Assembly: GCA_948470475.1 (NCBI GenBank)
Contig: OX419338.1
Coordinates: 2,398,444 to 2,462,443 of the forward strand
Length of the DNA stretch: 64,000 bases
Source: Galaxea fascicularis
Taxonomy: Eukaryota; Cnidaria; Anthozoa; Scleractinia; Euphylliidae
Direction of reading: 5' to 3'
The stretch's first letter is position 1; each line of letters opens with the position of its first letter. A program made the translations under genes and the position numbers. This document shows, piece by piece, positions 41,427 to 55,100 of the stretch. The notes beneath the pieces are model-generated. The model saw only the letters and a list, made by a program, of their open reading frames with translations. It did no database searches and was not told where the DNA came from.

Positions 41427-43557
41427 TCACCTTGTACCAACCTTCTCCTCCCCTAATGAGGACAAAAGCTGATCTCTATATTGCATTATCTCTTCATAAT
41501 GTCCTGATAAAGACAGGATATCATTATTTCTCTTTGCTTCACGATGAAACTCAGGTGTCTTCATCTCATACCACTTGGGTTTAGGACCTCGTATTCTCTC
41601 TAACTCATCAATGCATTTCCTTCTGAGGAGCCTTTCTTCCTCCAACCTTAGCCTGTCTAAGCGCAATCTACCTAAGTCTTCTTGATATGGCGTGGCTAAA
41701 GCACTCAGGGTTCTTGAGGATAGCATATGATGTTCTGCATCTCTGAAAACTGACAAATCAAAATCCCTTATTGGAGTGTTTCTAATATTTTCAGTAGGAT
41801 CACTTGTGATATTTCCCTCCAAACTTGATTTCAAAACAGCAGCTTTTAAAGGCTGCTTATGAGAAAGTTTTCCAATGTCAACTGGTGGACTAGCTGTACG
41901 ATGAACTGGATTTATAAACCAGCTGTCTGAGTTACTGCTTCTATTGAGAAAGTCATCGGCAGCACTGTGTCTACCATGAAGCCTCATAAGTTCCTCCTCA
42001 GGACCATCATCAAATTCTGACAAATCCAGAACTAGATCATCCTGATCAAACTCTTCATCGGATGCCTGGTGAAAGTCTTGAAAGCTAACTGACTGCCGTG
42101 AAGGAGATCCTGTGTTTTTCTGTGACAGTCCTTTGGTGGATATTGTCATCTCTGAGTTGGTTCGGTAGTTTTGTGGTTTCAATCTGCAGAACAAAAATAT
42201 AAGCTTTCCTTGGTTCACTAGTTTTACAGCTACCAAATTATATCTCCAAGCAAAGATAACTCTGCCAGACTATACCGTACTCACACTTGCCTGTCTATTT
42301 TTTTTTCATGAACATTAGCTAACACCGTTGCTTTCATTTGAAAAAAAATTTTCACATGACCAAGTGCTGCCACTAACTTTATTTTACTTTATCTTTTCAG
42401 AACAAATTAAATTTTAATCTGAATCAAGTTTGATTTTAATTTGTTCTTTGCTTTTTGTTTTACATTTAATTGCATTTGCACTTGATTTCAACTTGATTTA
42501 CATTTTTCTTTTACATTTCATTGCAATGTATTTCATTTTAATGTTATTTGCAATTTGTTTCACATTTTATTTGCTTAAAAAAAGAAAAACTTGCCCTGAA
42601 AATTCAATGGCAGTCCTCGGCCACCATAATGATGACTTAAGCGAATGATACACGGTTCAACATTTGTTGAGCAACAAATGTTGTGGCAACTTGTTGAACA
42701 GAATAGAGCCAAGCTCTATTTTCGTTCAACAATGTTCAACATGTTAAATGTCATAATTCAACGTTCAACATCACACGATACACTGTTCAACATTTGTTGA
42801 ACAGCAGCTGCAACATTTTGTTGCTCAACAAATGTTGAACCATGTATCATTCGCTTAATATGCAATTAGCACGTTGTTAATTATCGCGTCTCGCCATTAT
42901 TGCTAATTATTCACCTCAAGTTCTTTATTTTCTATTTGTTCTTTTTTAGGAAATGAGGCCCGTACAATGCCATACTGCATTAAGCTTAAGCTTATGTCTT
43001 TGGTGAAGAAAGCACAAAACTGGTAGAGTTGGTAGAGTCATCTCCGTTGAAAATTACCATAAAGCGAATGATACACGGTTCAACATCGTTCAACTTTAGT
43101 TGATCAACTAAAGTTGAACATTGTTAGGGCAACTTTTTGAACAGAATAGAACCAAGCTCTATTTTCGTACAACGTTCAACAACTTTCAACATGTTGAACG
43201 GCGTATTTCAACGTTCAACTCACATGATACACCGTTCATCATTTGTTGAACAACAGCTGCAACATTTGTTGCTCAACAAATGTTGAACCGTGTATCATTC
43301 GCTTAACTGTTAGACCAAGGAATAAAACTGGCTGACTAAGAGAATTTTAAACTTAAAGGGATAAGCGGATTGAATACAGGACCTTTCACAAAAATAAATG
43401 CGGAATAAACAAACGTGTTTATACTGTCTCACCTCACAGGCGTTCGACGACCTCTCAGTATAAAATCTTCGTCAGGGTTTCGCTTTTTTGTTCCTCTGGA
43501 CGGTAAAGGTCGTAAATTGTACAGCGAATCCTTCTCCAAAGTGTTCTTCTTAGCCAT
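41427..43557 (-). CDS. Coiled-coil protein of unknown function (2 exons, 293 aa)
   Basis: I do not recognise it. Exon 1, 43433-43557, starts ATG GCT (an alternative in-frame ATG lies 5 codons upstream) and ends GTGAG|GTGAGA in phase 2. Exon 2, 41427-42183, follows acceptor GTTCTGCAG with one base completing an arginine. The N-terminal 45 residues are basic (SRGTKKRNPDEDFILRGRR). The middle is acidic, with DEEFDQDDLVLDLSEFDDG. Residues about 205-245 form a probable coiled coil (LDRLRLEEERLLRRKCIDEL), followed by a conserved-looking RGPKPKWYEMKTPEFHREAK. The style resembles centrosomal or ciliary proteins, but this is only an impression. A stop codon and an AATAAA 42 nt further on close the gene. 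The intron carries two related TTAA-flanked MITEs. Confidence 0.75.
42641..42854. mobile_element. TTAA-flanked MITE, family 2 copy 1
   Basis: Starts GCGAATGATACACGGTTCAAC and ends with the near-complement (GTTGAACCATGTATCATTCGC), flanked by TTAA at 42637-42640 and 42855-42858. It is internally built of CAACATTTGTTGA-type palindromes and is non-coding. It lies in the intron of the coiled-coil gene. Confidence 0.88.
43064..43302. mobile_element. TTAA-flanked MITE, family 2 copy 2
   Basis: Same termini as the element at 42641-42854 and the same internal block (GAACAGAATAGA-CCAAGCTCTATTTTCG), but diverged and longer at 239 bp. Flanked by TAAA on the left and TTAA on the right. Confidence 0.85.
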
Positions 43558-44489
43558 GCTACTAATGAACATTTTGTTTCGTGGCTTCGAATTCAGATAA
43601 AATGTTAAAACTCTATGACTGAGAAAAGACACTGCAATCCAAGCCCATTACAACAACAAGCGTTCGTTCGTTTGCTTAGCAACCAAGCTATGGAGCCAGG
43701 CTTCAACGCGCGCGAATGAGGCTTGGTGAAAGGGCTCCGGGCGGCGGGTGGAAAATGCCGCGAGGATGGGAAAATGAGTATAGCAAAGTGCAGATGAAAT
43801 AAAACTACAAAAATGAGATAATGACAATAAATTACAAACATAAAACAAGGAAAACGGGCATGAAAAAATTGGAAAAATGCAGGTGACAAAAAATAAATTT
43901 AAGATAGGAGAAATTCCAAACGAGAAATAGAGAACTTACAAGAGGGGTAACTGTAAAACGAAGAATGCAGGATGGATGTAAAACGAATGGTGGATGGTAA
44001 AAAATATAAAATATTCCGGTAAAGTATTGTTTTATTTCATTCATTTTTTTAATTTTTATTTTGTTGTAATTTATTTTTATAATTTAATTTTCTATCCTTA
44101 TTTTCCCATCTGGCCATCCGCAAATATGTGGTCGTCATAATACAGGCACCGTGGTTACAATGTTACTTTTTTTCACCTGTCAAGTGGCTCAAGGAGGTGA
44201 ATCCGCTGAGCGAGGTACATGTGGGCCCTCGTTTCTTGCACCTGCACTCACCTTGCGCAGCGGACACATCCTAAGCCTTATTTACCGATTACCTTACCGA
44301 ACCTCTGCGGAGGAGAGAGGAGGGTTCCTACTTGTCAGGCGTCAAGCTAGTAATGTGGTCTTTCGACCCTTCGACCAATAAACTTATATTCAGATGACTG
44401 AGTAATTCCCATTTAGACTTCGAGGACGTCGATGCGAGAGTTGACTGTCGATCCCGAGCATGGGTGGTACGCTAATAATATATATAATT
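43558..44489. other. 5' flank of the coiled-coil gene
   Basis: No supported exon. AT-rich; an open frame at 44151-44381 has no domain or splice context. Confidence 0.4.
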
Positions 44490-44665
44490 AACAGTTAGAT
44501 TCCACTGGCGGTGCGTCTGTACTCTGATAAAACGAGGTAAGAACAAAAAAGTATGTTACGCGTTACGAGCCGCAGGCGAGTAACGTGACTAATGTCTTAC
44601 CACGTTTTAAAGTCTTCTGTGCGTTGTCAGAATACACACGCACTGACAAATGGAATCTATTGTTT
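44490..44665. mobile_element. Hairpin MITE, diverged arms
   Basis: The left end AACAGTTAGATTCCACTGGC pairs imperfectly with the right end TGACAAATGGAATCTATTGTTT. The arms continue through TGATAAAACGAGGTAAGA / TCTTACCACGTTTTA. Non-coding. Confidence 0.65.
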
Positions 44666-45836
44666 TATGCGCACATTTCTTTGACTCGTGACGTCATTCG
44701 TCTGTCTATACTTTAATCGCACCAATCAAAACGCGAGGTTGATACCGTTCATGTGTAAATTTGAACAGTTTATGAGGGCAATCTTCTTCCACAAGAACTT
44801 AGTCAATTATTTTGCGAGTATGAAGGAAGTCAGTACCGATGAACAAATGATTTAAAAACATAAATTCCACATAAATTTTCTATAGCTCGAATTCATTCAG
44901 TTTGTGCATAGAGGTCAATTAAGCCGCAAGGAACTAAATTGGTAGGAAGGCATAGACCTGGATGGACGTTTGGGCGCCTGTTTTCTGTAAAACCTTTGTA
45001 TGTCATTTCACGCTGTTGTTTAGAGGGGGGTTGCAAAGCAGGCTGTTAAAATTGTTTCGTTGTGCTCATGCAAACCTATTAAGTTCATAGAGCTAATTGG
45101 GCACACTAATTTAAATTTTATATTGAATGACAACAAGGAAAAAATTTCAGTAATATTTTAAAACCGTTAAGGTACCAAGGTGGACAACCTAAGTTCTAAT
45201 GGAAAAAAGATGTAGTCCCTTCTGCTTAAACTTACCTGATTTGAAGGCAAAGTTAAATTGTCCCAACTGTGGAGAATAAGGAGACTCCATGCGATGCCCA
45301 AGCTCGCAAAAATGCATTATTTTTCCTAATCACTTGGCAATCATTAAAGAAGAGGAAATCCTTTCAGGCGGTTGGAATGGGGTATTTCATGGAAATTCTA
45401 CAGAAATTTATGACTGTCGGGCTTTCCTCTATTTAAATTAAAACCCCTTCTGGCTACCGCGCATACAACCACTGCATCATTTATTTGTTCCATCATAGAA
45501 CACCGGTCTCGTACACTCTCAGTGGTGGATAAGGGAATTCTGTGGCAAATACTATTGTGACACACGACGCACGCCCAGCTCGCAAACACAGCAAACGTGC
45601 TTGCGTGCAGTATGTGTGTTTCATCGGGAGTGGGGCGAGAGACTGCTCGTGAAATTCGACTTACGGAAAGCGAAGATCTACAACTTACAGTTAAGTCGGC
45701 TGAACATTTATCAAACATCTTGCGACCAGTTAACAGTGTTTGTGAAGGTAACCATTACAGAAACCAAGGAAAATTCAGTCAACATTTATTTTTCCTGATA
45801 TCGCTTTTTACATCTGTGGATCTCCATAACGAGTTA
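44666..45836. other. Intergenic 3' of REV3L
   Basis: No gene supported. A plus-strand peptide with CPNCGE at about 45260 and a minus-strand cysteine-rich frame at 45398-45718 were examined and rejected. Confidence 0.4.
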
Positions 45837-45842
45837 TTTATT
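45837..45842 (-). promoter_or_regulatory. Polyadenylation signal of REV3L
   Basis: Minus-strand AATAAA lies about 160 nt beyond the REV3L stop; a second one is at 45785-45790. Confidence 0.45.
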
Positions 45843-45999
45843 GCCGTTAAAACGTACGAGTCACAATAAAACAGTTACTCGTGCAGTCTTTTCTCCTTGA
45901 CTCCTTTCTATGACCTTTTATATTTCTATATTCCAGTTTCCTAAGAAAATTTTATACTCTGCTGTAAAAGAGGTCGTCTTCGTTGTGATCTCTGCTGTG

Positions 46000-46140
46000 T
46001 TACAGGTTTTCTAGAATCGTTCTGAGATGCTGAGATGACTTGATATCACGTGTACACTGTACCAGCTTGTAAAACACCGGACAATCCAACGACACGCAAC
46101 ACAGCTTGCTATCACGTGATCCACAGCAACCGTAACAGAT
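46000..46140 (-). CDS. REV3L: REV3L last exon: CysB iron-sulphur half
   Basis: After acceptor GTCTTTAG (phase 0) it encodes ICYGCCGS, then CVSLDCPVFYKLV and a helical end, TAA at 46000-46002. With the cysteines of the neighbouring exon this completes the C-terminal motifs that, in B-family polymerases, bind zinc (CysA) and a 4Fe-4S cluster (CysB) and recruit the accessory subunits. Confidence 0.95.
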   Translation of the reverse strand: MCYGCCGSRDSKLCCVSLDCPVFYKLVQCTRDIKSSQHLRTILENL

Positions 46141-49100
46141 CTAAAGACAAACAAAAATGGCATTCCTGTTCAATTGTCAGCACAGGACCCGTGATTATGA
46201 CGTCACAACTTACCTCTGCTAGATGCTGGTGAGTTCGTTCCCAACCACGCATGCGATTGATGAGTGTGACAGCTGACACCTGAGGCGTGGCTCGACATTT
46301 ACTGCAGAGATCCGTGGGTGTAAGCTCTTGGCAAACTGGACACGTCATGGTGGAAAAGTACTGGGAAATAGTGCCCTGTCAGGCGAACGGACAAAAACCA
46401 AAAATAAAAACAGTAAACAGATTTCTCATCCTTGATTGGATATAATATGTAGAATATTATATAAATATGCTTAAATTAGGAATCACGAAATGACGTGCTG
46501 CTCATTAGTTTTCAAATAATGGCGAAACTTCACGATGTCATCCACAAATTCGAATATTAGAACCACCTTCACAGCATAACAGTACTACCTAATAGCTTTC
46601 ATGTGAATCGTCATACTTCACGATTTCCTCCATGGAATTGAGAGCGAGAAAGACATTGCATAATAGACCATAATAAACTGCACCACTGGCAAGTGATTTC
46701 ACTGAATTGTTACCATTCCATCCTCGTTCTCATAAGCTTGAACCACATAGCACCAGAAAAGATCCGAACGCGGAGAAGAAAGGGACACGATTAGAAAAAA
46801 AGATATCAAAGACACGAAACATGAGCTAAACATAGTGTCGCTTCGGGCAGCTGCAAATTAAATTCACCAGATGAAAAACAAGCGAAATTTGTAAGAAAAT
46901 TTCACCAAATTCGGGTGGTTATTTAATAGTTAGAAGGAAGTACTTGTTCAAAATGTGGAACGTTTGCAAAACACAAACCTTTTTTCTGTTTCCTGCATCT
47001 GTCGGCATCTGTGCTACTCGAACAACACGCGGCAGTTCCGCATACCTGGCGAACAACGAAGCATACGAAACGTGTCAGCCATGGTATATAAGAACAGTGG
47101 ATGAAAGAAATAATAGATAAGTTTTGTTCTTTGCGCGAAACAAAACTTGCAGTGCTGGGTGTCTTCGGTAATAAAACTAAAGACGCCAGTTCCAGGATTG
47201 TGATTCAATTAAAGTAACGGAATGTAAGAGTGAAGCAATTGCGATGGCAAATGGACATCAAATAAACAAACAAAAGCAAAACTAAGTAAAAGTGAGTGCG
47301 ACAACAACTGATGCCACGAACAAGTATTCATGTGCATTTTCAAGGCAAAGAAAAACTCTGATAAAACATGCAAAAACTGTAGATGACGTTCGGTAAGCAA
47401 TTACATGGATCCAGGAAGATGAAGTGATGGTCACGTACCACGTGAACACGTCAAGGCCAATGAGCAAGAAGACACGATTGAGCGGCGGCAAGATCTGTTT
47501 AGTGATGTAATAAGAGGCATTTAGACGGAGGCTGGGATCTTGAAGAACTTCATGGGGTCTGGAAACGAAAAAAGTGATTGTCAGTAAACTTCTCCAAAGA
47601 GGCAAATAGTTTTATGACGTCGTGCAGCATGTCAGTTTCCCTTGAAAACGAGATCGTTACATTTACAAATAAATAAAAATCAAAAATGTTTACTGACCGC
47701 CTGACCAGCTGAATCAAAGGTAGACCCGGACTCCCATACACCACCACATACGGGACTCTTTCCCCAACCCTGGGCTCTGATCTGCGGTCCTCTCTGAGCA
47801 TGCGTCTATAAAATGAAACATAAGTTTTGCAATGAGTCTTGGAAATCGTGTGCTATCAAAAGTTTCTTGATTCACTTTCTTAATTATACCAAAAACAAGA
47901 AATCTAGAGGATAGTTTGTTGACTCTGATCCCTAAGAACGGTAAAATATCTTTGTGAAATAGGACCTTTCAGTATAATTTAGGTGCGTTCCTTTGGGATA
48001 ATCCAGATCAGGATCAATCCACTCTGGAATCCAGTATGGGCAAGGATTCCTCGGTTCCTTTGATCTGCCATGATCGAGCGATCTTGGATCATTAATACTG
48101 ATCTGGATCATCCCAAAGGAACGCACTCTTTCAAACACATTGGCAGGAGAATATTACTTTTAACCGGAAGACTTCAATAAGCTTAAAGGGGCAAACTTGG
48201 CACTGTTTTTGCTGTTGTGTTTTGGTATCAAAGGTCTGGTCAGCTGATATCTTTCCACACGATCTCTTGGCACTATATATCTGTAGTAAGAGCGACAATA
48301 ACGGACTTAATTTTATACGTTCGTAAGCCCACTCTCTGTCCAACCTTGTTAGCTCCAGAGCTGGTACACATGCGCCAGGTTTGTAGTTTTTCATGCCACG
48401 GTATTCTTTTGCGAACGTGAAGTCCTGGAGACTAGCACGTCCCTCCATAAGTTTTGAGCATTGCCGCTGAACGTACTTCTTCACCAAAGACAAGTCTCGT
48501 GTCTCGAACAAAAACCGCAAAGATTTTTCTAGGATCTGAGAGTAAAAAGATGAGAAACATCTTGTTTGAGCACCGATTTCGTCACACATTAAAATATATA
48601 GTAAAGTTAACTCTTTTTGCCCACAATTTCCAAAAAAAACAAGAAGATGAAGTTGACGTTGTAGCCGACTGTGAATTTCTTTCATTTGCATCATTCACAA
48701 CTGTGAATGTCAGAAGAATTTTTGGTAAGGTGAATTAGTCACCGAAAAGAGATACAAATTGCGATAATGCTTTCTAAAAGCGGATTTGCCAAAGCAACAG
48801 TTCAATTTAATCAGAAGTTTCGATTGTTTTATTAGGAGACATATGGACGCGAGATTCCAACCTTGGTCCAGTTGTGTAGTCCATTTGTTTGAAATCATCG
48901 AGATGTATGGACATGTATGCACAGTGCAAACTTCACTGAGTTTCACTACTCAATTCGTGATAATTGTCAAGTTGGCCTATGTGTTGACCTCTGAAGCATA
49001 TCTACACCTGGAAGGTCTTCTTCTAAAAAATCTGAGTACGCAAGGTGATCATTAAAATCTACGTCTATGTTTGGTGAAAGTTCTCAACAAACCTTTGCCA

Positions 49101-52100
49101 CAGCTGGACAGGAATCTCTCCGCACAGTCTCAATTCCTTTCGCGTCGAACACTGGTTCCTTTTGATCCAAAGTCTCATACATGTAGCCCACATAACGCTT
49201 CTTAGTTTGCAGCACACAGGGTAGATAAACCTGAAAACACATTTAATACAGACACGGTATAAAGCAATGTCACGGTCGTAACGAGGTATATTTTTTCGTC
49301 GGTGATCCCGTTTTTTGGCCTAAAATTCTGATCCCTGACCCCAAGAACGTGGCAAAGTCTGATCTCTGACCCCCCTAAAATTTGCTGATCCCGATCCCAT
49401 GACTTGTGATCCCAGATCCCTGCTACTGATCAACACAGAATTTCGCATTTTATTTAGCTCTTACTGAGCCGTTGAAATGTCATGATGCGAAATCCGGACA
49501 AACAAGACGTAACTTGTGAAATAACAATTCTACAACGACTTTTCAAAGTTCAGAAAACTCTGAGAACCATACGTATGACCAGTGTAGAACCAAACTTGGT
49601 CAAACCTATCGTGCTAACGGCTTACAAGCCGAACAGGACCTGACCAGGAACCTTACAATGACTAATGTTTAATTTTCATTGGCAAGTTGCACGATTTCGT
49701 TCATGCCATTTAGAGAGTTACGCTTTCTTTGACTTTTATTATTATTATTTTGCGCTCGGTTCTGCGACTTTTTTAAGCGTCAAAATCATCAGTTTGAAGG
49801 TCATCTAAACTGATCATGTATGTCACATGTTTAAGAATCTTAAATGTAACGAGGTGTGGTAGTTCTTCATAATCTGAACAATCTATACCTTCTCAAACTT
49901 GAGTTTGACTGGTTTGGGGTTCATGGCTGTTACAGTATCAACAATATCTTTGCCGATACTGAAGGCCTGTTCTTTAGTCACACCCTTAAGTAACACAAAC
50001 AAGCTGAAAGAAAAAAAATGAATATTTCGTTAGGTCCTAAAGCCGCATATTTGACATCCTCTCCTCTGAAATAAAGATCGATAGGCGAATTCAGCTGAAT
50101 TGTAAGAGCCGGAAAGCGCGCATCTTTGAGGAGGGAAAAGCAGAGCCTTCAAGGAAATGGGCACTAACTTGAGAATTTAAAAATAGTAAGTGATAAAGAT
50201 CTCATTAGCCATAAAATGTATCTGGAGAGAGGCGTCCCTGAAATGCGTCTTGTGACATAAGTAGGGCCATTCAAACAAATTCTCAAAAAGGAAGTAGTGA
50301 TCGTTCAAATACGTTCAAATATCGAATGTACATTGGCGCTTGTTAGTACGAGTGTTCCGCTTTTTATCTTTCTTGTACGTCAAGCTTTTGTCGCCAGCCC
50401 TTTTGGTTGAAGTACCGCCGGGGTGTCTCAAAGTCAACAACAAATGGAAAAGTTACAGGGTGACTGGAATTCCAAGAAAAATAAGTTTCAAAAGATAAAA
50501 TTAGCTGGATTTGGAGAAATAGATTGCAAACCGCGCCATTTTACTGAAGTGATTTTATTGAGTTTGCGAATAGAAAGCGCAGTTAGAGGAATATTAGCGG
50601 AATGGCACTGATTTAACAAGTCTGATTTCATGCGCAGCTGAAGTAGAATTACTGCCATTAAAATAATCCACTGAATCTGGTTATAAATTTATCAAAGATT
50701 GTGTCATTTACCGCTGGCGAATCCAGCTGTTTGATCAACTTTAGGGAAGAAAATAAGAATCATACCTGCCATTATTAAAATTTACAATGAATTATATCGT
50801 GACTCATGAGAAATTAAATTTCACCAAAGCATGCGACGTTGCGTGCAAAATTTGCATTCAAGCATTCACAGTACTTGTTTGAAAAAGACGTTATCAGTTA
50901 CAGAAGACATTCACAATACAGCCAAGTAATGCGATTAATGTTATCCCTTCAGAAACTCGTTCCATGAATATCCGATACTCAAGCATTGATCGCGAGACCA
51001 ATACTTCAAAATGCTGGAGTAAGCAACTAAGTCACGCTATTTGAATAGTAGTGTACTAAAAGTGCCACGATATTTCAAGTAGCTCTTGTTCAAAATACAA
51101 GGGTTCTTTGAAGTATCTGTAACAAAAATAACACAAGCTGAGTAGTAAATACTTTACACAGTTGTGTAATTTACACCGAATTGCCAATTATTTTTTTGGT
51201 ACAATCAAAGCTGTACTTCTGGGGCTTTCATTCTATAGGTGGTTTGCAGCTAATCTCTAAAGACACAGATGACAATGGTCAAATGGACAAACGCTGGTGG
51301 ACGAACAAAACGAGCTAATGAGAGATCCGTTCTTTATTCACCAGCATGGCGGCGATGACGTAACGTCTGTTTGTTTCATTTCAACGCAAACGGCTCATTA
51401 AGTCTTAGGTTTTTTCATTCTATTTCTTCTGTTGGTACTCCAGTTCAACGCAAGATTTCGGTTTTTTTTTTAGATCACAGTGTAAAGCCATACACAGTTG
51501 CTGGGAATGCCGCAAATTCAAATCTAGGGTGTAAAAATATTCGAGAGCGGAGAGAGCAGCTAGCTGCGAATGGCGTGTTCGTTTTTCTTTTGTCTTCTTC
51601 GCCACTACCAGCGGGGCTTGTTCAGAGTCATGGTCAAATTATCCTATCCTAGAGACCATTTCCCTTAATGGCTAGCTTCGATGGAATCCCATGCGACACA
51701 GTATATATTATGTCAAGTGAACCTCTTCGCCAAGTACAACGCCCAGCCGCTGCTTGCCCTGTATACAAGTAGGGACGCCCCCTTGCCAAAAATGCAAATC
51801 TGTTCTACTTGATTTTATGGAGTAACAGTAATCAATATCACTTCCCCTTTAGCCTTCTACGCACAAATTATTTTGGCTCGACACGCAGTCTTTCCTCAAC
51901 AACGAAAGATTGCGTGATGAGCCAATGGAGGCTACTTCCCCTTAAGGAGCAAATGGTTTACAGATGTTCGATTGTGTTGACCAATTTTGCACCGTCTGTT
52001 GAAGATGTGAGCAATCATCTCCGTTAAGAACACTACTAATTATAAAGACAGTAGTGAAAATAAAGCCCGACAAAAAATTCAGGCTTGTGCGGGAGTCGAA

Positions 52101-55100
52101 CCCATGACCCCTAGATAGCACTGCACAGCTCTACCAACTGAGATACTAAGCCTGAACTGGAAGCTGGCTTTTCATTCGTCTGTCACGAGTTTATTACAAA
52201 CCCACAAAATGACCAGCTACCAGTTGGCTTGTCACTAAGTCGGTACAGCACTGACTGCACCGGTATCGCAGCTACACACCGATACAGGTATCGTAGATGC
52301 ACGCAGATCCAGGCATCGCACAAACCTAAATTTGTTTCATTACTGCTCAAGTTGTGTTCATAGCTGCAATGATGATCATTCGCATCCTATTTCATCATCT
52401 TCTAATGGAATTTATCGAAAGGCCTGGGTAATAGCAGTAACGTAATCTTAAGAAAAGAAACGATATTTTTGATGGTACAAAACATTTTGTGATAGTACAA
52501 AACATCTCTACACATTCGATGGGAGCGGCCTACATTAAATCAGCCAACATTTTTTTGAAAACTTTTTATTGTTAATCTCATAACTCACTATTAAATCTTA
52601 AACTACGTGTAAAATTCCAACTGGCGATGGCAGAAAAACTACCGAAACATGTTTTGTACCATCAAAACATCGTTTCCTTTCCTTCCTTGAGATTACTAAT
52701 GGAATTTCCTTTTCCATCCTTCAGTGTGTTTTCCGTGTTTAGTTTCACAATAAGCGGGATACACCCTGCCATGGAATCCCAGTGATGAAGGGTGTTGCTG
52801 CAATATCATGATTTTGTTATTTTGTTGCCAAATTAAGGCTTAATAAAGGTCTAAAAAGTCCAAGAACAGCTGTATTTCAAGAGGCTATCAAAGGAAACTA
52901 AAAAATACAAAGTGGTTCCGATTTAGTGAATATCATTCCACTTATTTCTTACAACAATAAACGACCGTCTTTGGCTACAGATGGTAAACACAAAAGTGGA
53001 GTATAACTGCAAAAAATGGCGTGTTTTTTTAAGTACCCTAAAAAAATCCTTCAAACTGGGTATGGTTCGTTCTTCTCCAAGAAAATCACTCGCTAACTTC
53101 TCTTGTGCTCTGGCAGCATTTCACATACAAACAAAAGCAGTTCATTTTGATTCAAAAACCTAAAGATTTCTTTGACTGAGATAGTTCCATTTTAAAATAC
53201 CTTTTTGTGTTCCCACTACCCGCCTGACCCACACGCAATGGGGAATACAATGTTAAGTCATCTTTGATGCCTGACCAAGTTCTCATAACACACACGCGCG
53301 ACACACGCGCGGTGATCTCACCTGTCTGTGTCCCCGTACACGACACGCGCGCCCCAGCGAGGAGTGTTGTTGACGAGATCTATGGCTCGTTCCAGGGTTT
53401 CGCGCGCTTTTCGTACGATGCTATCACCGATCTGAAGAGCGAAATGAAAGGTGTTAAAATAAAATTTACACTTCCATCAACTTAAAAATCAATAACGGCG
53501 ACTTTTGGTATGTCGCAATGAGACAAGGGGCATTATTTCTTTGGGGGAATGGGTAGGGAAATGGGAGGGGGAGGGGAGGGAAAACAGAGACAGGCGTACA
53601 CATCTCTTCACATCACCTGCCTAACAAAAACATGCAACCTTTGGAGTCAAAAGTTGAAGAGCATTATCTCCTACGATTAACAGTTCTTTTCGGTTAATAG
53701 TTGGCACAAAGACTCTCCGAATTCATCAAAACAACAACGGACCGCCAAAATGTGTTAAAAAGGGTGGGTGGGTCAACATTTACCCTGCGACCAGAGGCCC
53801 TTCGATCTTCCTAGATAACGATCGAAGGGCTGCTCGCAGGGTATAGACAACATTTAACAATTAGACAGAAATTTTACGGTTTTAGATCGCCCCTGAAATC
53901 AACGATCAAATCCAATTCATTTGTTTTAGCATAAGCTAGTCATCCCTTCTGTTCAACAAAGGATTCGATCCGTTTGTTTGTATGCTGGGGAATTTTTCCA
54001 TAACTTTTTTCGTTACAAATCGATTTGGAAAAAAAAGAAGTGGACTAGCCCGCAGGTAGCACTAATTGCTAACCAAGGCGGGCCAGAGTTACAACAACTA
54101 AAGGATAATTGTTATTACAATGAAGCACACTTGGAACGATACTCGCGACGGAGAACTGAAAGTGAAAAAAGCAAGGGAAAACAACCAACTCACAGGTTGG
54201 AAAAAATGGTTGGAATATAAAGACTTGTAGCTATGTAGCTAACCCTACTTTTTATATCATTGAAGGCGTTTTAATATACTCATTTTCATTCGCCAAAATA
54301 TCGAAGAGAAGCCGGCGGATTTCAAGCAGGCAGTAAGTCAGGTTACAAATTTGCGCAATAGTCAACTGAATAATACTAAGAGTTCTTATTCTACAGGCGC
54401 AAAAGAATGCAGCCCACATTAACGTTTTCGCTCACCTCAACACACGGCATTCTGCCGGAAAAATGTGCTGACGTATATCCAAATGTCACATTTGCAATCA
54501 GCTTGAGTCCCAGTTGCCGAGCGTCCAGCATTCGACCGAGAGACTGGAAAATAGAACTAGCATGAGTATAGAAACGACACACCATAAGACTCAATACCAA
54601 ATCTGTAACATGTTGTGATTGCCGGCTCTGGATTCTTGGTAAGATTATTCATTCAAATAAGCAGTACTAAGTTTACTAAGGTGAACAAGGTGGTTCTTTC
54701 TCCTAAGTCCCTGGATAAAATTCTAAAGCGTGACCATTCAAAGTTACTGAGCAGTACTTACATGTGATAGTAATGGTAATCGTTATGCTGTTAACATGGG
54801 TTGCAAAGTCTTAAATAAACACCCAATTCTGAAAGGAGCTTCCTCGATCTTTTTGTCGTTTCGGTTTGTCTCAGTACATACATTACTCAAAAGAAACGTT
54901 TTTTTTGAAAACTCACTTTGTCAGCTTTCCACCTTTTCATCGAAGTCTTCACCATAATTCGCGTTTGAAGGATCTCATCCAGCATACTAATGACAACAAG
55001 GAGCAAAAGAATTAAGGGTTTCAGTTAATTAAGTAGGCGTCAGAAAAAGCCACAGCAGTCGGCAGTCTGTGAAAATTATCACAAATAATTAACCAGTCAA

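Larger units (their letters stand above)
50004..53321. other. Largest REV3L intron, repeat-rich
   Basis: No exon is missing from the protein here (motif C continues directly into SLFVLLKG). The intron holds a tRNA-derived SINE head (52081-52153), a MITE (52442-52696) and an unassigned GC-richer block at 51330-51660 whose open frames look like repeat translations. Confidence 0.6.

Noticed and set aside
41427..42183. Coiled-coil exon considered as the N-terminus of POLQ
   Set aside because: A phase-0 splice (GAGAAG|GTTGGT) would fit, but an in-frame TGA followed by AATAAA at 42 nt marks a separate gene, and POLQ elsewhere has no such domain.
45190..45280. Plus-strand zinc-ribbon-like peptide (CPNCGE)
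   Set aside because: Stops within 30 codons and has no splice sites or conserved partner.
45398..45718. Minus-strand cysteine-rich frame considered as the REV3L CysB exon
   Set aside because: A much better exon (46000-46140) with CVSLDCPVFY, correct phase and acceptor was found; the other frame is chance.
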